Of a DNA stretch of 5,096 bases, positions 1 to 5,096 are shown piece by piece. This DNA comes from an uncultured Cytophagales bacterium (GTDB taxonomy: Bacteria; Bacteroidota; Bacteroidia; Cytophagales; Amoebophilaceae). The stretch spans positions 1 to 5,096 of the forward strand of contig CAJQOF010000050.1 in NCBI GenBank assembly GCA_905479855.1. Direction: 5' to 3'. The notes under the pieces are model-generated. The model saw nothing but the letters and a program-made list of their open reading frames with translations. It was not told the origin of the DNA and made no database searches. Each line of letters starts with the position of its first letter. Positions within the stretch are counted from its first letter, which is position 1. The position numbers and the translations under genes were made by a program.

Positions 1-830
1 CCAGCATAGACAAACCCCTGCCCCGCTGGGCACTGCTCCGGAAATACAATTTGCAGGGCATATTTACGTGCTAATTCGGGGTGTTGGAGGAGTTTAGCCA
101 AGGCCTTTTCTGCTTGTTCATCGAGGCTTAAGGGGTTGTCTGGCGTATAGGGGTAACGCAGCGGAAGCGTGTGGGTGCGAATAACATCGTTGCCAAAGGC
201 TTCTTCTACCACGGCAAACACTTGGCCCTGTTCTTGGATAAAGGTTACGCGGTGGCCGGCGCGGGTTTGAATGCATAAGTCCTTAGCCTGGGGACTAAGG
301 AGCGCAGTATCGTTAACAGTGTTGTTGTTGGCTGCTTCGCGCAGCGAAGCCCCCTCATTGTCATCCTGAACCATGTCCCGAGACTTGGCGAGGGAGAAGT
401 GAAGGATCTTGCTCGGAATGGTTGCAGCCGTTGGGTATGCGCTAGATGTAGCCTCCATACCGTACTGGCTAGGATCCCTTAGGTACTTCGCTTCGCTCAC
501 CATAAACCTCGGGAGGGCAAGTTTTTTGAGGGGCGACGCAGCCGCCCCGTTGCTCGAAATGACAGCGGTGCGCGCGTGAGATTCCTCACTTCGTTCGGAA
601 TGACAAGAGGGTTCGGAATGACAAGAGGGTTCAGGATGACAAGAGGGTTCAGGATGACAGGGGGCGGAGTCCGTGATCGGGAGACGGAGACTACGAACCT
701 CGGTGGGAGCGTGGCCGCCATTGCAGTCCTGGTCACTGCTTACTGATAATTGATGATTCGATCCACAACTCTGCAGCGCAAGGACAAAGAGTAGGAGGGT
801 CGCAATAAATCTGTTGTGTTGTTTGTGCAT
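1..830 (-). CDS. Partial lipoprotein gene with in-frame repeat insertion (3' end outside window)
   Basis: An uninterrupted frame runs from ATG at 830-828 to the left edge (276 codons, C-terminus missing). Residues 1-22 form a lipoprotein signal: basic start MHKQHNR, hydrophobic core ATLLLFVLALQ, lipobox LQSC with Cys22 as the lipid-anchor residue, then GSN. The mature protein should therefore be membrane anchored. Residues about 57-166 are translated repeat DNA (CHPEPSCHSE repeats, then SERSEESH, then KILHFSLAKSRDMVQDD). From about residue 175 the sequence looks like ordinary protein (IQTRAGHRVTFIQEQGQVFA, later RTHTLPLRYPYTP and a helical DEQAEKALAKLLQ). It vaguely resembles the N-terminal part of large Amoebophilus-type surface proteins, but that is recollection and I cannot name a family. 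Upstream AGAAG is a poor ribosome site. The gene could be functional with a disordered linker, or decaying without having lost its frame yet. Confidence 0.75.
   Translation of the reverse strand, partial: MHKQHNRFIATLLLFVLALQSCGSNHQLSVSSDQDCNGGHAPTEVRSLRLPITDSAPCHPEPSCHPEPSCHSEPSCHSERSEESHARTAVISSNGAAASPLKKLALPRFMVSEAKYLRDPSQYGMEATSSAYPTAATIPSKILHFSLAKSRDMVQDDNEGASLREAANNNTVNDTALLSPQAKDLCIQTRAGHRVTFIQEQGQVFAVVEEAFGNDVIRTHTLPLRYPYTPDNPLSLDEQAEKALAKLLQHPELARKYALQIVFPEQCPAGQGFVYA
334..350. repeat. 7-bp hairpin at repeat-block edge
   Basis: GCTTCGC (334-340), loop GCA, GCGAAGC (344-350) form a perfect stem. It lies within the coding frame of the lipoprotein gene, encoding ASLREA on the minus strand, and marks one end of the repeat block. 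It has no T-tract and is mid-gene, so a terminator role is unlikely. Confidence 0.6.
360..658. repeat. 13-bp perfect inverted repeats bracketing the repeat block
   Basis: GTCATCCTGAACC at 360-372 is the exact reverse complement of GGTTCAGGATGAC at 646-658, with another copy at 628-640. The arms are about 275 bp apart. They may be the ends of one element, or two independent copies of the same dispersed repeat in opposite orientation. Confidence 0.6.
593..662. repeat. 18-bp tandem repeat, about 3.9 copies
   Basis: Four adjacent units start at 593, 611, 629 and 647. The first two are GTTCGGAATGACAAGAGG; the third, and the fourth (cut short), carry A for C-G variation as GTTCAGGATGACAAGAGG. The unit is six codons long, so copy-number change keeps the lipoprotein frame and adds or removes a CHPEPS/CHSEPS hexapeptide. 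There are no spacers, so it is not a CRISPR array. Confidence 0.9.
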
Positions 831-844
831 CGTCTTCTATGTTT

Positions 845-856
845 AGGTGATCACCT
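845..856. promoter_or_regulatory. 12-bp perfect palindrome upstream of the lipoprotein start
   Basis: AGGTGATCACCT is fully self-complementary and sits 15 bp upstream of the lipoprotein ATG, within its presumed leader. It could be an operator or a leader structure; nothing in the window identifies a regulator that would bind it. Confidence 0.3.
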
Positions 857-887
857 GCAGGGGGCCAAAGCTCCCCTTGTATGCCCG

Positions 888-918
888 CGATATTAATAAA
901 ATAATTGGAAACACCAAA
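888..918 (-). promoter_or_regulatory. Weak Bacteroidota-type promoter candidate for the lipoprotein gene
   Basis: On the minus strand TTTG (918-915) is followed after 19 nt by TAATATCG (895-888). The spacing agrees with the Bacteroidota -33 TTTG / -7 TAnnTTTG pattern, but the -7 element matches only at the TA and at the second-last T and final G. It would give a leader of roughly 50 nt. Confidence 0.25.
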
Positions 919-1379
919 CATCGGCGGCAGCTGCTATGCAACTAAGTTGCCCCTGCGTGCGTTGAAGGTCATAAATAGGCGGAAATAGTGTGCACTTTTT
1001 TGGGGTATGGATAGGCTAAAGCAGGGGAATATCCAAACCTGAACCACTTATTGAGGAAAAACAGGAAATATTTACGGGTCAATCGTCGTGAAATTGTGCC
1101 TTTCTACCTTGCATTCGGTCCTCTTACAGAGGGCCCTCCCCCTGCGTGAAAGGAGAAAACCAAGCAAGAAGGAGTGAAACAAGGTTAAGCATGGTTAAAA
1201 AAGCGGATACTTTTGCAGCTAAGACAACCCTTTGACACGGTGCCACCTGGGGAATATGCCTTCTACTTGTAGCGAAAGTGGTCCAGGTTTTGGGTACCCA
1301 CCCTACTATATTATTATTGTGCCTCATCTGCACCCTGTTTAAAACCACGAATAACCATACAGACGAACGCGCAATAGAA

Positions 1380-1407
1380 TTTGAATATCTCATTTTGTGT
1401 AACTTTC
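1380..1407 (+). promoter_or_regulatory. Promoter candidate for the ankyrin-deaminase unit
   Basis: TTTG (1380-1383) and TAACTTTC (1400-1407) resemble the Bacteroidota -33 and -7 elements (one mismatch in TAnnTTTG), with a 16-nt spacer that is shorter than the usual 19-21. The ATG follows 37 nt later. No alternative with better spacing was seen. Confidence 0.3.
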
Positions 1408-1444
1408 GGCCATCTACCACACAACACTAAAAACATATACCACT

Positions 1445-2362
1445 ATGAAAACAATAGTCAGATTACTTATGCTAGGATTATTGCTACATAACTGCACAGG
1501 AGAGCTAAGCCATTTAAACATGGAAGGCGACAGTCCTTCAGACGAAAAACACAGCACGTCGGAAAATGACCACGCCATGCAACAGCGCGAAGATGAGGAA
1601 GAAAAAGAGAAATATAGCAGGACCCTCACGCGGTTCACTCACCTTTTGGACGACCCTGATGCCGATTTTGAGGATGTTGAATATTTTTTGAAAAAACACG
1701 CCGCACAGGTTAAGAAGCAGGCCATATATGGCAGCAGAGATTATACTTTTTTACATAGTGCCATAGCAAGAGGAGAAATGGACACAACAGAAGAGCTCCT
1801 GGAGCTATCAGACCCCGCCCTTATTAACGCGAAAGACCCCAAAACAGGAAGAACCCTGCTGCATATTGCTGCCATGGATGGCAATTTACGCCTGGTAAAG
1901 GTTCTGGCCAACGCAAAGGGCATAGATATTAACATAAGGGACAACAACGGAGGCCATGTGCTACACTATGCCGTGGCGGGTAGTCACCTTAATATAGTAA
2001 AATTCCTGCTGGAAGAATGCGAAAATAGAGCCCGCATAGAGAATATTGGTACTATTGTGGACGTAGATGGAATCAGTTTATTGCACGGTGCAGCAATGCG
2101 CCGTAGGGCAATAGAAATGGTAGGTTACTTCCTAGCTCAGAGCAAGCGGCCTGAATTTCTTGATCGTGGGGATGAGTTTGGGAATACAGCCCTTCATTTT
2201 GCAGCCGGTTTGGGTAAAAAAACCGTAGTTCAATTATTGTTAGAGGCAGGTGCAAAGAAGGGTCCTATGATGCATAGTGGAGAAAATATGACTCCATATG
2301 ATTTAGCATTAAGGGAAGGCCATAAGGAGATAGCAGATTTTATTCAACAATTTAAAAAATAA
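1445..2362 (+). CDS. Ankyrin-repeat protein with probable lipoprotein signal
   Basis: The 305-residue protein starts MKTIVRLLMLGLLLHNC. A short basic n-region, a leucine core and Cys17 suggest a lipoprotein signal, although LHNC is an unorthodox lipobox. Residues 25-60 are a charged, low-complexity linker (DEEEKEK). Ankyrin repeats follow at about 98-130, 134-167, 168-206, 208-244, 245-278 and a partial one at 280-303, each with the TxLHxAA-type helix start (TLLHIAAMDG, TALHFAAGLG). Ankyrin repeats are protein-binding scaffolds and are common in host-interacting symbiont proteins; some act as immunity proteins beside polymorphic toxins. The downstream deaminase-like gene begins 41 bp later on the same strand, so the two are probably co-transcribed and this protein may bind it (inference). 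No Shine-Dalgarno is visible before ATG, which is common in Bacteroidota. Intact, no frameshift. Confidence 0.92.
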   Translation: MKTIVRLLMLGLLLHNCTGELSHLNMEGDSPSDEKHSTSENDHAMQQREDEEEKEKYSRTLTRFTHLLDDPDADFEDVEYFLKKHAAQVKKQAIYGSRDYTFLHSAIARGEMDTTEELLELSDPALINAKDPKTGRTLLHIAAMDGNLRLVKVLANAKGIDINIRDNNGGHVLHYAVAGSHLNIVKFLLEECENRARIENIGTIVDVDGISLLHGAAMRRRAIEMVGYFLAQSKRPEFLDRGDEFGNTALHFAAGLGKKTVVQLLLEAGAKKGPMMHSGENMTPYDLALREGHKEIADFIQQFKK

Positions 2363-2403
2363 CAAGGAACAAGAGTCATTTTGGTATTTTTTAACCTTGA
2401 GAA

Positions 2404-3783
2404 ATGTTTGTCATGATAGCATATAAATATGTAAGCAATTGTCTAACTAGGCACTGCTTTTTCTGGGGTTTTTGGGGAATATTCTTCGTGTTGCCTGGCC
2501 GTGCTCTAGCAGTTGAAGGGCTTTCTATTCCAACTATTTTTGGGGATCAAACAACAGCTCCCAAAAGCGAAGAGAACAAAGAAGAGATACCGCCCGAACC
2601 TAAGGAAGAAAAGAAAGAAGAGGCCCCAACTAAAAAAGCCTCGAAAGAATCACCCATCATTATAGATGGAACAGGCCTTCCTAATTCGCCAGATTTTCTC
2701 CACCATTTTGGAAAGTTAGAATTATCAGATGAGGGTAATAGAGAGATAGATCTAGACATGTGCTTTGATTTGGAAGAAAGCGCAAAAGATCTGTGGGATA
2801 TCGACTCAGATGATGACTGTGACGAAATAAAGGAAGCAAAGAAAAAGGAAAGTAAGGGAAGTATAGATAAATTTTGGAATGCTAATGCAAAATTTGCTGC
2901 CAGGTATACCTACAAATCCTGTTCCCGAAACTATTCAAGAAAAAATGAGCGTGAATTTGGTGCGTATGATAACAAGCGCAACTATGTTACACGGGTAGAA
3001 GAGATACCTACGCGCCGTAAGTTGGCGCAAGATGCATTACTCATTAACCAAGCAACTAAAAATGACAAAGAAAAATCGTCTACCACTATTTTTTGCTTTG
3101 TGTTAAGAGATAAAAATAGGTATGTCAAAAAATTTGTTGCGCATAATTCAGCTGATCCTAATCCTATGCCAAAGCCAATGCGTGCCCGCGCTAGAGATCT
3201 GGGCTATGATATAATTAACTCAGATAGAGCACATGCAGAAGGGCAATTTCTACAGTTTCTGTATGATAGAAGCATGAGACGACCGGGGCTATATACGCAT
3301 ATTCTAGGGATGGGCTGCAATAGACTCCATTGCATTGAGTGTGACTGCTTGTTACGGTTAATTCTGGGCAAAAACTATCGTGGCTTCACAACTGCCATGA
3401 CCCTGGGTATCGAGAATGGCTATGTTAAATCAACAATAAGTGGAGAAGCAGATAATAAGCGTTGCTTTCTAGATACTCCTTATGACGTTCAGCAAGGCGC
3501 TACGGTAGGTGATCAAGTGGTGGAAGACCTGTATAAGCCGAACCAACATGGTAATTATGAGTATCTCAAGGATGAGAAAGGTAATGTGACAGATGTAAAG
3601 AAGAAAAATTGCTACCCTAATTACCCAATTCCTCCAGGAATACAAACACTCATTGCTAATCGCTTAGGAATTCCTGCGGATGGGATTGTCTGCCTTGGTA
3701 GGTATTTTTATAAGACAAACGACCAATTGAAAACGGAACAGAAAGAGAAAAAGCGGAAGAAAACGAAGGACGTACAAGAGTAA
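2404..3783 (+). CDS. Exported protein with a putative zinc-dependent deaminase domain
   Basis: This 459-residue protein has an N-terminal hydrophobic stretch (about 18-30, rich in F and W) ending in GRALA-VEG, a good Sec signal peptidase site after Ala36. Residues 52-82 are a Lys/Glu/Pro-rich linker and 128-142 an acidic patch. The likely catalytic domain spans about 205-345. A beta-hairpin (TTIFCFVLRDKNRYVKKFVA, 227-246) leads to HAEGQFLQFL with His277 and Glu279, then a strand (YTHILGMG) and LHCIEC with Cys310 and Cys313. HxE plus CxxC about 30 residues apart is the zinc and proton-shuttle signature of the cytidine deaminase superfamily. The usual PCxxC proline is His here. The arrangement recalls toxin/effector deaminases such as the OTT_1508-like family, but the family is not settled and the substrate is unknown (nucleic acid base or nucleotide). 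The tail 446-456 is strongly basic (EKKRKKTK). Start could be ATG 2404 or Met4. Confidence 0.8.
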   Translation: MFVMIAYKYVSNCLTRHCFFWGFWGIFFVLPGRALAVEGLSIPTIFGDQTTAPKSEENKEEIPPEPKEEKKEEAPTKKASKESPIIIDGTGLPNSPDFLHHFGKLELSDEGNREIDLDMCFDLEESAKDLWDIDSDDDCDEIKEAKKKESKGSIDKFWNANAKFAARYTYKSCSRNYSRKNEREFGAYDNKRNYVTRVEEIPTRRKLAQDALLINQATKNDKEKSSTTIFCFVLRDKNRYVKKFVAHNSADPNPMPKPMRARARDLGYDIINSDRAHAEGQFLQFLYDRSMRRPGLYTHILGMGCNRLHCIECDCLLRLILGKNYRGFTTAMTLGIENGYVKSTISGEADNKRCFLDTPYDVQQGATVGDQVVEDLYKPNQHGNYEYLKDEKGNVTDVKKKNCYPNYPIPPGIQTLIANRLGIPADGIVCLGRYFYKTNDQLKTEQKEKKRKKTKDVQE

Positions 3784-3875
3784 TGACCCGCCCACGAGAC
3801 AGATTCGCCCAATTTTGCAAATGAAAAACATATCTTCTTTGAGCTCCTCCCAACCAAACAGCTACTCACCGGGCT

Positions 3876-3898
3876 GTGCGTAGCTTGCAGCTACGCAC
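3876..3898. terminator. Perfect 10-bp hairpin, possible terminator of the ankyrin-deaminase unit
   Basis: GTGCGTAGCT (3876-3885), loop TGC, AGCTACGCAC (3889-3898) pair without mismatch, followed by TTATATTC on the plus strand. It lies 92 bp after the deaminase stop codon. The T-tract is weak, so it may instead be a copy of the local CTACGCA repeat. Confidence 0.45.
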
Positions 3899-3993
3899 TT
3901 ATATTCTGCTTGCTGTAGCATACCCGGGCTGACGCCTTTACAAACGCCTTTTCCTAGTCGCTCAATACCATGACTCTTTACCACAGCACCACT

Positions 3994-4041
3994 AGGTGGT
4001 TTGGATCCACTCTCTGAAAAGCGGATCCGGAGGGCCCACCT
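3994..4041. repeat. Interrupted inverted repeat with paired GGATCC sites
   Basis: AGGTGG (3994-3999), GGATCC (4003-4008), GGATCC (4023-4028) and CCACCT (4036-4041) form a nested inverted repeat around CTCTCTGAAAA-type loop sequence. The pairing is broken by unequal internal segments of 3 and 7 nt. It may be a remnant of a structured element; no known family was recognised. Confidence 0.4.
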
Positions 4042-4063
4042 CCATCTCTTATACAGTTACGCA

Positions 4064-4082
4064 TGAAGTCTATTCGACTTCA
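4064..4082. repeat. 7-bp hairpin between the convergent units
   Basis: TGAAGTC (4064-4070), loop TATTC, GACTTCA (4076-4082) form a perfect stem. It lies 80 bp beyond the immunity gene stop on the minus strand. No T-run follows on either strand, so a role in termination is doubtful. Confidence 0.4.
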
Positions 4083-4161
4083 CACTCTTGGCACACAGCT
4101 ACGCATAGCGGATGATAAATTTGTGTAGTTGACTGTGCATAGCTCGTCTAATTCTCAAAAA

Positions 4162-4815
4162 CTAATCATTGGTAATTGGCGACTCTCCTTTTTCTAGCTT
4201 CTCTATGGTCTCATAGTCATTCCAATCGAACATCTTTAAATTAAGCTTTTTAGCACAGTCAATAATGCCCAAAATGGCCGGATTGATTTTTTTGTAATAG
4301 ATACCGAAGCTTGGGGTGTGGTGGAAATAAGCCAAAAACTGCTGCGATGGACAATAGAAATAGAGACTATAGGGCGCCTTGCAGGTCATCACGCAGTCCA
4401 GCATAATGGGTAAAAATTTACTCCAATCCTTGCATTCGCATAACCAATTGTAGGTAGGTTCAATGTTGCATTCCTTGAGCATTGTCAAGTAGCGTGCCGT
4501 CTCCGGATTCTTACCTTCTGGCTCGTAATCACGTGTGTCATCGTGAATGTTCCAAACTTCTATGCAAAAATTGCCCCACCCGCCTTTTTCTGTATCTAAG
4601 GAAGGTTCAAAAAAAGAGATAACTACTTCTTTCAAAAATTGGCCCAAAAGCGTATGGAATGTTTTAATGAAATCTTTATTGGCAATGCCCTCTTTCTCAG
4701 GAAAGTCTAGCCAAAAGCCAAAACCTTCACCTTGTCTAAAAGACTCAAAGTTTAACCACGAAAATTGCCTGGTAAAATAGGTGCTGTCAATATTTGATTT
4801 AGAGAGTATGCTCAT
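4162..4815 (-). CDS. Probable immunity protein for the upstream toxin domain
   Basis: The gene encodes 217 residues with no signal peptide or membrane segment, so it should be cytoplasmic. It is net acidic (about 33 Asp/Glu against about 22 Lys/Arg), rich in aromatics, and has eight cysteines, including a LCEC motif and LDCVMTC. I do not recognise a named immunity family. The role is inferred from context: its ATG (4815-4813) overlaps the TGA of the upstream toxin-like gene as ATGA, giving translational coupling, and an acidic partner would suit the basic toxin domain. AGGAG lies about 14 nt upstream of the start, rather far for a normal ribosome site. The TAG is followed by TTTTTG on the minus strand but no clear hairpin. 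It could also be an unrelated hypothetical protein. Confidence 0.8.
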   Translation of the reverse strand: MSILSKSNIDSTYFTRQFSWLNFESFRQGEGFGFWLDFPEKEGIANKDFIKTFHTLLGQFLKEVVISFFEPSLDTEKGGWGNFCIEVWNIHDDTRDYEPEGKNPETARYLTMLKECNIEPTYNWLCECKDWSKFLPIMLDCVMTCKAPYSLYFYCPSQQFLAYFHHTPSFGIYYKKINPAILGIIDCAKKLNLKMFDWNDYETIEKLEKGESPITND

Positions 4816-5096
4816 TTTATCGTTCTTAGCTCCTTATATGATATGAACAACCCTTTTGGCCCTTTGTGTTTGTTGATGATGAAGTTGCCGAACTTATCCG
4901 CATCTTTCATCCACTCCAGCCCTTTTGCTGTCTCTTTGAAGACCTTGAATGCATCACCATGGCCTTCTCCTTTTACCGCAGCCCACCATAGCCCATCGGT
5001 TTTGCTCTTGTAAAGGGTTGAGCCCAATCGGTCACAAGCCTTAATTGAAATCGCCTTTTCTTTTGTGAGCTTCCAGAGTCCCTTCTCCACCACCCT
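4812..5096 (-). CDS. C-terminal toxin domain of a probable polymorphic toxin (5' end outside window)
   Basis: Ninety-four codons are visible before TGA, and the frame is open to the right edge, so the gene very likely begins upstream; a GTG at 5093 is in frame but not convincing as a start. The visible part is basic (21 Lys/Arg, 11 Asp/Glu). Counting from the first visible residue, it contains YKSKTDGLWWA (29-39), GEGHGDAFKVFKET (43-56), LEWMKDADKFGNFI (60-73) and NKHKGPKGLFISYKEL (75-90). This resembles C-terminal domains at the ends of RHS/CdiA-type toxins, with His46, Lys51, His77 and Lys78 as candidate active residues. Family memory suggests a small ribonuclease-type toxin, but I cannot name it with certainty. 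The following overlapping acidic gene supports a toxin/immunity pair. Confidence 0.75.
   Translation of the reverse strand, partial: RVVEKGLWKLTKEKAISIKACDRLGSTLYKSKTDGLWWAAVKGEGHGDAFKVFKETAKGLEWMKDADKFGNFIINKHKGPKGLFISYKELRTIK

Larger units (their letters stand above)
333..662. repeat. Composite dispersed-repeat block inside the lipoprotein gene
   Basis: This block differs from the flanking gene sequence and is made of recognisable repeat pieces: a 7-bp hairpin at 334-350, a GTCATCCTGAACC piece at 360-372 followed by GTGAAGGATCTTGCTCGGAATG-type sequence to 420, a GC-rich hairpin at 530-548 (GGGGCG/CGCCCC), a GAGATTCCTCACTTCGTTCG-type piece near 579-598, and an 18-bp tandem array at 593-662. 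Such 'CATCCTGAACC', 'GAAGGATCTTGC' and 'CTCACTTCG' modules are familiar as palindromic, protein-invading repeats in several symbiont genomes. The exact insertion edges are estimates; no target duplication is evident. Confidence 0.65.
831..1444. other. Divergent intergenic region without a convincing gene
   Basis: The 614 bp lie between the starts of two divergent genes. Open frames here (for example 98 codons on the minus strand ending at 1124) have odd composition, and that one ends in FTQGEGPL, a phrase typical of translated intergenic repeat DNA. Visible structures are palindromes at 845-856 (AGGTGATCACCT), 927-934 (GCAGCTGC) and 938-950 (GCAACT-A-AGTTGC), a small CCTCT-TAC-AGAGG hairpin at 1120-1132, and CCCTGCGTG present twice, at 951-959 and near 1139-1147. 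No tRNA or known riboswitch shape was seen. Confidence 0.6.
3862..4056 (-). pseudogene. Orphan open frame, possible remnant of an unknown element
   Basis: Sixty-four codons are open on the minus strand from just after a TAA to TAG at 3864-3862, with a protein-like reading such as RIRFSESGSKPPSGAVVKSH and later GIERLGKGVCKGVSPGML. There is no ATG at a sensible place; GTG at 3984-3982 would give 40 residues. The 10-bp hairpin falls inside its 3' end. I do not recognise the family. It could be a piece of a mobile element or of a transcribed intergenic repeat, or chance. Confidence 0.25.
3784..4161. other. Repeat-rich convergent intergenic gap
   Basis: The 378 bp separate the deaminase gene from the oppositely oriented immunity gene. 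They contain a strong hairpin (3876-3898), a second hairpin TGAAGTC-TATTC-GACTTCA (4064-4082), an interrupted inverted repeat AGGTGG/CCACCT enclosing two GGATCC copies (3994-4041), and five copies of a CTACGCA-like motif in both orientations. One minus-strand frame (3862-4056) is open but lacks a convincing start. No RNA gene was recognised. Confidence 0.6.

Noticed and set aside
593..662. Possible CRISPR array
   Set aside because: The 18-bp units are directly adjacent without spacers and are translated in frame.
497..736. 79-codon minus-strand frame with LVILNP repeats
   Set aside because: It is the alternative reading of the repeat block. The lipoprotein frame covers the same bases, has a proper signal peptide and continues to the window edge.
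733..921. 62-codon minus-strand frame
   Set aside because: It overlaps the lipoprotein start and leader out of frame, and its composition gives no domain or signal.
1124..1420. 98-codon minus-strand frame in the divergent gap
   Set aside because: It covers the promoter region of the ankyrin gene, has unusual composition, and ends in FTQGEGPL, a reading typical of intergenic repeat DNA.
1414..1638. 74-codon minus-strand frame
   Set aside because: It is antisense to the acidic linker of the ankyrin gene; the serine-rich text is the expected shadow of Glu/Asp codons.
2547..2759. 70-codon minus-strand frame
   Set aside because: It is antisense to the Lys/Glu-rich part of the deaminase gene; the Ser/Phe/Leu-rich text is a shadow.
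3656..3853. 65-codon minus-strand frame over the end of the deaminase gene
   Set aside because: It is mostly antisense to a well-supported gene and has no recognisable features.
3822..3881. Short plus-strand frame MKNISSLSSSQPNSYSPGCA
   Set aside because: It is only about 19 codons, with no ribosome site, and ends within the hairpin; chance is the simplest reading.
4547..4780. 77-codon plus-strand frame inside the immunity gene
   Set aside because: It is antisense to a longer frame coupled by ATGA overlap to the toxin gene.

Overview
The window reads as an accessory region of a host-associated, probably intracellular bacterium. The pointers are an ankyrin-repeat lipoprotein, a secreted deaminase-fold protein, a polymorphic-toxin tail with its likely immunity gene, and dispersed repeats of the kind that invade genes in obligate symbionts. 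Lipobox cysteines after short hydrophobic leaders (LQSC-G in the best case), poor Shine-Dalgarno sequences and weak TTTG/TAnnTTTG-like promoters would fit a Bacteroidota symbiont of the Amoebophilus/Cardinium type. That placement is inferred from style only; no taxonomic marker gene is present, and a Rickettsiales or Dependentiae host is not excluded.

Layout: (1) 1-830, minus strand: the 5' 276 codons of a lipoprotein gene that leaves the window on the left. Between its signal peptide and its conserved-looking part lies about 330 bp of dispersed and tandem repeat DNA, read in frame with no stop. (2) 831-1444: a divergent intergenic region with no convincing gene, holding weak promoter candidates for both flanking genes and a few short palindromes. 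(3) 1445-2362 and 2404-3783, plus strand: an ankyrin-repeat lipoprotein, then 41 bp later a 459-residue exported protein carrying HAE (277-279) and CxxC (310-313) at the spacing of zinc-dependent deaminases. They are probably co-transcribed. (4) 3784-4161: a gene-free gap with a strong hairpin (possible terminator), several copies of a CTACGCA-type motif in both orientations, and an orphan open frame. (5) 4162-5096, minus strand: the C-terminal part of a probable polymorphic toxin (entering from the right edge) followed by an overlapping 217-residue acidic gene, probably its immunity protein.

The most interesting system is the two-gene ankyrin lipoprotein plus deaminase unit, a candidate exported effector or toxin with a partner. 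Next are the toxin/immunity pair and the lipoprotein gene that has absorbed repeat DNA as protein sequence. The two plus-strand genes converge on the minus-strand toxin unit, and the repeat-rich gap between them looks like a recombination junction.
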